From an uncultured Dehalococcoidia bacterium (lineage in GTDB: Bacteria; Chloroflexota; Dehalococcoidia; Dehalococcoidales; UBA3254), in NCBI GenBank assembly GCA_903890885.1, contig CAITCX010000379.1:1-12476 (forward strand): a DNA stretch of 12,476 nt, in the 5' to 3' direction. Below, one piece after another: positions 7,335 through 12,476 of this stretch; position 1 is the first letter of the stretch, and the number at the start of each line of letters is the position of its first letter. Below the pieces are notes generated by a model. The model saw only the letters and a list, made by a program, of their open reading frames with translations, was not told where the DNA came from and did no database searches. A program made the translations under genes and the position numbers.

Positions 7335-7371
7335 CAGCCTGGGTTACAGCCCAGGGCTGCCTTCTTTTATT
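7335..7371 (+). terminator. terminator between convergent genes
   Basis: CAG-CCTGGG (7335-7343) pairs with CCCAGG-G-CTG (7350-7359), a 9-bp stem with one bulged G and a 6-base loop, followed by a T-rich tract (7362-7371). It suits the small plus-strand gene. On the minus strand the stem comes just after the lipoprotein stop codon, with TTTTAT about ten bases beyond, so it may act in both directions. Confidence 0.7.
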
Positions 7372-8797
7372 GACCGAAGCGAACTTGAAGTGTATTACTG
7401 TTGGCTGCTTCATAATAGGCATTGCCCGTAAACTCAACCCAAAATTGGTAACTGCCGCTTTCCAGGCTGAGCGGAAAATTAATAGATTCAGTATTTTGGT
7501 TACTATAAAGTCCGAGCGGCAATGGGAGCCCGCTGCCATTTTTAGTGGCGTCGAGAATTAGTGTTACATTCCCACTGATGGTTTGCTCCTCAAGGTTGGT
7601 AATTTTGCAGTCAAGTTTGAAGGGTGCAAAGGAGACCGCAGGAGGGTTACTCAAATATAAATTTACAGCGGGAGTGCCCTTTTTATAAACAATATCTTTG
7701 GGACTGGTTTCCACCGCTTTGTAATCGATACCGTTATATTGGCCCCCCGGGAAGAGGGCTTTAATCTGCCATTCACCCAGATCAGGAAACGCCAGTTCAC
7801 TGATTTTACCCGGATCAAAAGTTACCTGGCCAGAAGCATCCGTTACAAGATTGGTATTCCAGGCTATCCAGTTGGTTTGGTCATGTTTACAGAACACCAG
7901 ATTGATGGGCGCTCCAACCACCGGCTTCTGATCCAGGTAATCTTTTAATTCAACGTTGATATTGACCTGCTCCCCCACCCTGCCTTCTTCCGGACTATCC
8001 AGGTTAATGTACAAAGCTCCCGCGGCTTTAACCTTTAAATCCACGCTGAAGGTCCCCACTACTTCATCAGGCGCGTCATAATCCACCCGGTAGATGTATT
8101 CACCAGCCTTCTCTAGAGGTTGCATTATGAAGCTAAAAGCACCTTTTTGCGTAGAATCGGGACTATCATAGGTTTGTGTGATCTCTATTTGATGCAGTGC
8201 GCCGTTTTGCTCCTGGTAAAGTTTGATGGTCTTACCTATCATCGGCGTTGATTCGTTACGAAGCGTCCCTGAAATAAACCATTTAGATCCCAGCGGTACG
8301 CCTTCAGTCAGTCCATCTATCCATCTTTGACCGGTATTCAACCCGGCGTTAACTTTCAACACGATATCGCTGTCCGCTTTTACCTGCACGCGAACAATCC
8401 AGCGAGTATTGGTTGATTTAATTTCCAGGCGGAAAGTACCTTTTTCGTACCATTGGTATTGTTGTTCATTTGGCCTATACGAATTCCAAATTTCCTGTGA
8501 TTTGCCGGTTCCTAAATTATACAAAGTAATTTGCAATAGCCCCTTGCCGTCTTGCCAGTTAGAGCTATCGGGATTATTGGAACTGTATATAACCCAGTGA
8601 TCGTAATTGACTGTAAAATCCTCAGTGGTTTTGTCATCCCTGCCGACCCATTGTTTTAGAACTTTATAGCCGCTGGTATGACCGCGGAGGAGGAGTTGAT
8701 ATTGCATCTCTCCACCCGAACAGCCTGGCAATGCAACAAACAGTATTACCGATATTATCAATAAGATAACGGATTTTGCCAAATGTAATATCCCCAT
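7367..8797 (-). CDS. lipoprotein with a beta-sandwich and three Ig-like regions
   Basis: A surface lipoprotein of 476 residues from the ATG at 8797, or 486 from a TTG at 8827. Neither start has a good ribosome site; the ATG gives a compact signal peptide ending LPGC (Cys26; Cys36 from the TTG). Using 486-residue numbering, residues about 45-155 look like a secreted beta-sandwich (FTVNYDHWVIYS, KGTFRLEIKS, TRWIVRV). Three Ig-like segments follow at about 180-270, 271-375 and 388-485. The second has the VGAPINLVF / TDASGQVTF pattern of bacterial Ig domains, and the last ends FTGNAYYEAANS. No catalytic motif is visible. It follows the amidase gene in the same direction but has its own promoter-like signal. 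The amidase also carries an Ig-like tail, suggesting related surface roles such as adhesion or wall binding. The exact function is unknown. Confidence 0.8.
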   Translation of the reverse strand: MGILHLAKSVILLIISVILFVALPGCSGGEMQYQLLLRGHTSGYKVLKQWVGRDDKTTEDFTVNYDHWVIYSSNNPDSSNWQDGKGLLQITLYNLGTGKSQEIWNSYRPNEQQYQWYEKGTFRLEIKSTNTRWIVRVQVKADSDIVLKVNAGLNTGQRWIDGLTEGVPLGSKWFISGTLRNESTPMIGKTIKLYQEQNGALHQIEITQTYDSPDSTQKGAFSFIMQPLEKAGEYIYRVDYDAPDEVVGTFSVDLKVKAAGALYINLDSPEEGRVGEQVNINVELKDYLDQKPVVGAPINLVFCKHDQTNWIAWNTNLVTDASGQVTFDPGKISELAFPDLGEWQIKALFPGGQYNGIDYKAVETSPKDIVYKKGTPAVNLYLSNPPAVSFAPFKLDCKITNLEEQTISGNVTLILDATKNGSGLPLPLGLYSNQNTESINFPLSLESGSYQFWVEFTGNAYYEAANSNTLQVRFGQ

Positions 8798-8868
8798 TTT
8801 AGCAGCAGACTGGTTATGTCCGCGCAATCTTCATCAAGCTCACGCCCTGGCGGTATTAGCTTTCTATT

Positions 8869-8896
8869 AATATAAACTGATGTGCATCAGCGGCAA
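8869..8896 (-). promoter_or_regulatory. lipoprotein promoter with a palindromic operator in its spacer
   Basis: On the minus strand TTGCCG (8891-8896, 4 of 6) and TATATT (8869-8874, 5 of 6) are 16 bases apart. Fourteen of those 16 bases form the inverted repeat CTGATG-CA-CATCAG (8877-8890). The start would be near 8862, giving a leader of 35 bases to the TTG or 65 to the ATG. A repressor bound between -35 and -10 would block RNA polymerase; the regulator is not identified. Confidence 0.5.
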
Positions 8897-8939
8897 GCGC
8901 CCCGAGACGTATCTGGAGCATATCAGTTGCCATATACTT

Positions 8940-9854
8940 CTATTGTCGAGTTATTAAGGCTGTACCGGCAGAACCGCCGTATTTGTCATCCCCCACAAAA
9001 ATGGCCTTGATCTTCTGCTGGTTCATGGTGATGGACTTGGCTGGTATGGTCACCATAGCCTTACCATTTGAGTTACTGGTAGCAGAACCGATATTTACCC
9101 AGGAGAGGACGTTTTTTACACTTTGCTGGGTCAGGAATTTGATTGTTGCCCCCGAAATAGGGCCGTCTCCGGTTGAAATAATCGCTTCGACATAAACCGG
9201 CTTGCCCTTAAGAGCCGTGGCACAGCTCAGGATTATACTGGTAGGAATAAGATTAGCCGCCTCGGTCACATTGTAGTAATTGCCCAGGTTCCAGGTGGTA
9301 CTGTTTGCTAAATAAAACGGGATGTTGACCAGATGGCGATCATTACTGTGAGCATCAACCAGAGTTTCACCCGTTATATTATCAATCGCAACCGCAAACA
9401 CGGAATGCTGCCAGGGATCCTGGCTGTTTCCGAACATTGCTACGTCTCCAGGCTTAAACCAGGCTGGCGGCGGCTCTGTTTTAGCCCTGGTTTCATAGCG
9501 GACACCCGCATAATTCACGAGATAGGAGTGAAGGTTATCGCAGCTGGGAATGCATCCCCAACTGTCAACATAGGGAGATTCTCTCAGGTTTAATCCCCCG
9601 GCTATAAGACATTGGGATACAAAATTGGCACAATCTACGCTGCCATAGTCATGATATTGGGTTGTATTACGTTGGTTCCACCAATTCTCGGCATAAGTCA
9701 CAGCTGCAGCGGTATTAAAGGAATAAGAACTGGCCTGAACGGTCCCGCTGTTCAGAGTAAGACCAGCACCGCTCAGGATTACTACATTGATTAAAACCAT
9801 CAATAAGACCGTGAAAATTCCCAGGTATCTTTTGGTAAACGTTTTTTTCAGCAT
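8940..9854 (-). CDS. secreted amidase (Amidase_6-type) with Ig-like C-terminal domain
   Basis: A 304-residue exported protein. A Lys/Arg-rich start and long hydrophobic segment are followed by a likely cleavage after VQA (about residue 41). The domain at about 45-190 has the putative cell-wall amidase pattern: YAENWWNQRN, then DCANFVSQCLIAGG with the likely nucleophile Cys75, then QHSVFAVA (His150) and DAHSNDRH (His169). This arrangement belongs to the papain/NlpC-like superfamily and suggests hydrolysis of a peptidoglycan peptide or related amide. The last 100 residues form an Ig-like domain (GKPVYVEAIIS, NGKAMVTIP, FVGDDKYGGSAG). Start choice: AGGAGG (9864-9869) is 9 bases before the ATG at 9854 but only 3 before the ATG at 9860, so 9854 is preferred. 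The leader has a switch-like structure. The lipoprotein gene lies about 140 bases downstream. Confidence 0.85.
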   Translation of the reverse strand: MLKKTFTKRYLGIFTVLLMVLINVVILSGAGLTLNSGTVQASSYSFNTAAAVTYAENWWNQRNTTQYHDYGSVDCANFVSQCLIAGGLNLRESPYVDSWGCIPSCDNLHSYLVNYAGVRYETRAKTEPPPAWFKPGDVAMFGNSQDPWQHSVFAVAIDNITGETLVDAHSNDRHLVNIPFYLANSTTWNLGNYYNVTEAANLIPTSIILSCATALKGKPVYVEAIISTGDGPISGATIKFLTQQSVKNVLSWVNIGSATSNSNGKAMVTIPAKSITMNQQKIKAIFVGDDKYGGSAGTALITRQ

Positions 9855-9863
9855 AGCCATTCT

Positions 9864-9958
9864 CCTCCTTTTTATTTCGATAAAAGGTCGGTTTCACCAT
9901 GGGCTCCTTGCCGTCCAGGTGCCCATCTACAGACAGCAGCTCAACGCTACCTTTTTAT
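9864..9958 (-). promoter_or_regulatory. structured amidase leader, candidate translational riboswitch
   Basis: In transcript order, ATAAAAAGG (9958-9950) is followed by a hairpin ATGGGC (9926-9921) with GCCCAT (9904-9899), extended by CCT/AGG. Then come ACCTTTTAT (9888-9880), CGAA, and a second ATAAAAAGG (9875-9867) that runs into the Shine-Dalgarno AGGAGG (9869-9864). The middle segment can pair with the first copy, closing a multi-branch domain and leaving the ribosome site free. Alternatively it can pair with the second copy through a CGAA tetraloop and bury part of the ribosome site. I could not match the core to c-di-AMP, c-di-GMP, TPP, cobalamin, lysine, glycine, purine or THF riboswitch signatures. 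The fold was drawn by hand. Confidence 0.5.
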
Positions 9959-9970
9959 AAAATTGGCTCT

Positions 9971-9998
9971 ATTATAAGCTGACTATGCTATATCACAA
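9971..9998 (-). promoter_or_regulatory. promoter of the amidase gene
   Basis: On the minus strand TTGTGA (9993-9998, 4 of 6) and a perfect TATAAT (9971-9976) are separated by 16 bases. The transcript would begin near 9964, just before the structured leader, with about 110 bases to the ATG at 9854. This agrees well with the proposed leader boundaries. Confidence 0.6.
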
Positions 9999-10151
9999 GT
10001 AGAACTTACATGCAGGACTTATAAGCTTTTGCAGTTACATTCTAGTTCTTTTAGATTAACTTTTCTATAACTAATGTTAATTGACCTTCAGGTGGATACT
10101 TCCCTTCTCCTTCTCAGGTAAAACTGCCCCAGCAGCGTCCAGGTTACAGTT

Positions 10152-10175
10152 AAAAACCGGCCGGTATTCCCGGTT
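10152..10175 (-). terminator. weak minus-strand hairpin with T tract
   Basis: Read on the minus strand, AACCGG (10175-10170) and CCGGTT (10160-10155) form a 6-bp stem around 9 bases and run into a short T tract (to 10152). No minus-strand gene ends here, so it could insulate the amidase promoter from antisense transcription, or it may be chance. Otherwise 10000-10200 holds no gene that I can support. Confidence 0.3.
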
Positions 10176-10217
10176 GGCAGGCCGCCGCAGTTGAACGTAA
10201 TCAGGCAAATAATGACA

Positions 10218-10233
10218 ATATTATACATAATAT
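10218..10233. promoter_or_regulatory. A+T palindrome upstream of the kinase gene
   Basis: ATATTAT-AC-ATAATAT is a perfect inverted repeat with 7-base arms, 80 bases before the kinase ATG. Candidate promoter elements just upstream, TTGAAC (10191-10196) and GACAAT 17 bases later, would put the palindrome over the transcription start. Operator function is inference; AT-rich palindromes also arise by chance. Confidence 0.3.
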
Positions 10234-10312
10234 ATTAAGGGATTAAGACATTAAAGACATATTTCATTTCTCGCTCTATTGTCAGAGACCTGCTAGAAGG
10301 TGGAAGTGCAAA

Positions 10313-12476
10313 ATGCCAAACCAGGATAACCTGCCCGAAAAACCCGCTGATATGCGTCAGCAGGCTGAAGAGAAAGTGCGGGTAAGAGAAGCCCTGACAC
10401 CGCTAAACACCGCTTCCCTCTCTGCTGGTGAAATCCAGAAGGCTTTCCACGAGCTACAGGTGCACCAGATCGAACTGGAGATGCAAAACGAAGAACTCAG
10501 GCGGGCGCAGTTGGAACGGAATGTTGGGCGGGAGCGTTATTTTAACCTTTTTGAACTGGCCCCGGTCGGCTACTGCACCTTTAGCGCCAGCGGACTGATA
10601 GATAAAATCAATCTCACGGCTGCCTCCCTGCTGGGTAGGCCCAGATCTAACATTCTCAAACAAGCCTTCTCACGCTTCATCGTCAAAGAAGACCAGCCTA
10701 TTTACTACTCGCACCGCAAAAAACTGCTGGAAACTGGCACCTCTCAGGAATGCGAACTGCGCATGCTGAAGGAAGATGGGACGTTGTGGTGGGCGCGCCT
10801 GGAGGCCGCCCTGGCGCAAGACGAGGAAGGATCTTCCACCTGCAGCATAACCATATCTGATATCACCGCACGCAAGCTGGCCGAGGAACAGGAAAAGCTG
10901 CGACAGAGAGAGAACCAGGCCTTTATTACTTTGGCCGAGTTTACAGGCAGGAAGGATATTGACCTGGACCAACTATTACAGGAATTTGTAAACAAGCTGC
11001 CGGCCAGCTGGCAATACCCGGAAATCACCTATGCCAGGTTAGTCATCGGGGACAGGCAGTTCCATACTGAAAACTACCGGGATAGCCCCTGGAAGCAATT
11101 TGCGCCGGTCCTTCTGAAGGGTTCGGTTATGGGGAGCCTTGAAGTGGGTTACCTTGAGGAGAGGCCTGACCAGGGTGACGGCCCCTTCTTCAAAGAAACC
11201 AGGTTTCTTCTGAACAGGCTAGCCGAACGGTTGGGACTGGTTATCGACCGCAAGCAGTCTGAAGAAAGTTTGCGCCAGAGCGAAGAGCGCTTCAGGACCA
11301 TGTTTGAAGGAAATAAGGCTATTATGCTGCTAATCGATCCTGAAAACGCCCGGATAATGGATGCGAACCAGGCGGCCGCCGAGTTTTACGGGTACAGCCG
11401 GGAAAAACTGCGCAGCCTGAAAATAACTGATATAAATACGCTGCCTCAGGCTCAAACCACCCTTGAGATACAGAACGTCCTGAAAAAAGAGCGCCACCTT
11501 TTCTATTTTCAGCACCGTTTAGCCAGCGGCGAGATCAGGGATGTCGAAATTTACGTTTCCTCAATTTCCATCCAGAATCGGCCCATACTCTTTTCTATCG
11601 TCCACGACGTGACACCGCGTAAGCGGGCCGAGAAGCTGTTAATGAATAGGGCCAATGAGCTTCAGGCCTTTTACAGCCTGTCAGAGATAGCCAGCAAAGA
11701 AGGCCTTACCCTGGATAACCTCTTTCAAGAATTCGTAAGCGTGTTGTCTGCCAGCTGGCAGTACCCGGAAATCGCCTGTGCCAGGCTAGTTATGGGTGAT
11801 AAGGAGTTCCGCACTGAAAACTACCGGGATTCAGCCTGGAAGCAATCCGCGCCCATTAAGCTCCTTGGGGCCGTTGCGGGCAGCCTGGAAGTGGCTTACC
11901 TGGAGGAAAGACCGACTGAGGCCGAGGGGCCGTTCATTGCAGAAGAGCGGTACCTGTTAAACGCGCTGGCCGAACGCCTGGGAAAAATCGCTGAGCGCAA
12001 GAAGGTAGAGGAAGAACTGAAACAGACCACCGAGAAGCTAACCCGTTCCAATGCCGACCTGACCGAATTTGCCTATATTGCCTCCCATGATTTGCAGGAG
12101 CCCTTGCGCATGGTCTCCAGCTACCTGCAGTTGATTGAGCGGCGTTACAGGGACAAGCTGGATAATGACGGCATCGAGTTTATGACCTTTGCCGTGGACG
12201 GCGCCAACCGCATGCAAAGTATGATCAACGATCTGCTGACTTTTTCGCGCGTGGGGACCCAGGGTAAACCTTTCGCACCCACCGATTGCGAGAACGTCTT
12301 GAAGCAGACCCTTTCCAATCTTCAGATGCTCATCCGAGAGAGCCAGGCGGTGGTTACCCATGATCCCCTGCCCACCCTGATGGCGGATAATACCCAGATG
12401 GTCCAGCTGTTCCAGAACCTGATCAGCAATGCTGTCAAGTTCAGAAAAGCGGAGCCGCCCCAGGTGCATATCTCGG
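10313..12476 (+). CDS. cytoplasmic PAS/GAF-like sensor histidine kinase, N-terminal 721 codons (runs off the right edge)
   Basis: The frame is open from the ATG at 10313 to the window end with no stop; AAGGTGG lies about 9 bases upstream. Domain order: an N-terminal helix (LQVHQIELEMQNEELRRAQ, typical before PAS domains); PAS1 (about 74-190); a GAF-like module (202-320) with SWQYPEI; PAS2 (324-443); a second copy of the same module (451-569); a HisKA helix with the phospho-acceptor His592 in IASHDLQEPLR; and the start of the ATPase domain with N box Asn702/Asn706 (QNLISNAVKF). The ATP lid and G boxes lie beyond the edge, as would any receiver. No TM segment is visible, so it should sense a cytoplasmic signal and phosphorylate a response regulator not seen here. 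The signal is unknown. Leftward genes are transcribed away from it. Confidence 0.9.
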   Translation, partial: MPNQDNLPEKPADMRQQAEEKVRVREALTPLNTASLSAGEIQKAFHELQVHQIELEMQNEELRRAQLERNVGRERYFNLFELAPVGYCTFSASGLIDKINLTAASLLGRPRSNILKQAFSRFIVKEDQPIYYSHRKKLLETGTSQECELRMLKEDGTLWWARLEAALAQDEEGSSTCSITISDITARKLAEEQEKLRQRENQAFITLAEFTGRKDIDLDQLLQEFVNKLPASWQYPEITYARLVIGDRQFHTENYRDSPWKQFAPVLLKGSVMGSLEVGYLEERPDQGDGPFFKETRFLLNRLAERLGLVIDRKQSEESLRQSEERFRTMFEGNKAIMLLIDPENARIMDANQAAAEFYGYSREKLRSLKITDINTLPQAQTTLEIQNVLKKERHLFYFQHRLASGEIRDVEIYVSSISIQNRPILFSIVHDVTPRKRAEKLLMNRANELQAFYSLSEIASKEGLTLDNLFQEFVSVLSASWQYPEIACARLVMGDKEFRTENYRDSAWKQSAPIKLLGAVAGSLEVAYLEERPTEAEGPFIAEERYLLNALAERLGKIAERKKVEEELKQTTEKLTRSNADLTEFAYIASHDLQEPLRMVSSYLQLIERRYRDKLDNDGIEFMTFAVDGANRMQSMINDLLTFSRVGTQGKPFAPTDCENVLKQTLSNLQMLIRESQAVVTHDPLPTLMADNTQMVQLFQNLISNAVKFRKAEPPQVHIS

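Noticed and set aside
7304..7561. Plus-strand 85-codon frame across the convergent junction
   Set aside because: It runs through the terminator hairpin and the 3' end of the lipoprotein gene, with no ribosome site.
10454..11515. Several minus-strand open frames opposite the kinase gene, with another at 12038-12469
   Set aside because: They are antisense to a continuous, motif-rich kinase frame and lack ribosome sites; long antisense frames are expected in GC-richer coding DNA.

Overview
The window looks like bacterial chromosome. Coding regions are about 45-53% GC, several genes have strong AAGGAG-type ribosome sites, TTG starts occur, and hairpins are followed by T tracts. Lipoprotein signals, an Amidase_6-type wall amidase and secreted Ig-like proteins fit a Gram-positive-type cell, most likely Clostridia of the Peptococcaceae/Desulfotomaculum kind. 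I cannot exclude a Chloroflexi-type genome from sequence alone. No tRNA, rRNA, CRISPR array, transposase or phage structural gene is visible.

Layout. At the left edge, on the minus strand, is the N-terminal part of a membrane acyltransferase (acyltransferase-3 family). An intergenic stretch with an orphan plus-strand terminator separates it from a large plus-strand c-di-GMP protein (9 TM, GAF, GGDEF, HD-GYP; all key motifs intact). After a clear terminator comes a plus-strand pair, a DltE-like short-chain dehydrogenase followed by a TTG-started GH18 chitinase lipoprotein. Next are a 423-residue coiled-coil protein with a small C-terminal domain that I cannot assign, and a 61-residue small protein with a strong ribosome site and its own candidate promoter. 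Convergent to these, on the minus strand, are a secreted amidase with an Ig-like tail and, downstream of it, a lipoprotein with a beta-sandwich and three Ig-like regions. The right edge is the first 721 codons of a cytoplasmic PAS/GAF histidine kinase, running off the window; this kinase carries an internal duplication.

Functionally, the window mixes signalling (c-di-GMP turnover, multi-PAS histidine kinase) with cell-surface and wall functions (chitinase, amidase, Ig-like lipoprotein, acyltransferase). Co-regulation across the whole window is not shown.

The most interesting non-coding signal is the amidase leader. The nine-base sequence ATAAAAAGG occurs twice, once early in the leader and once overlapping the Shine-Dalgarno. 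Its complement lies between the two copies, giving two mutually exclusive helices as in a translational riboswitch. The lipoprotein promoter has a 14-bp palindrome filling most of its spacer, a second regulatory signal. All folds and promoter calls were made by eye.
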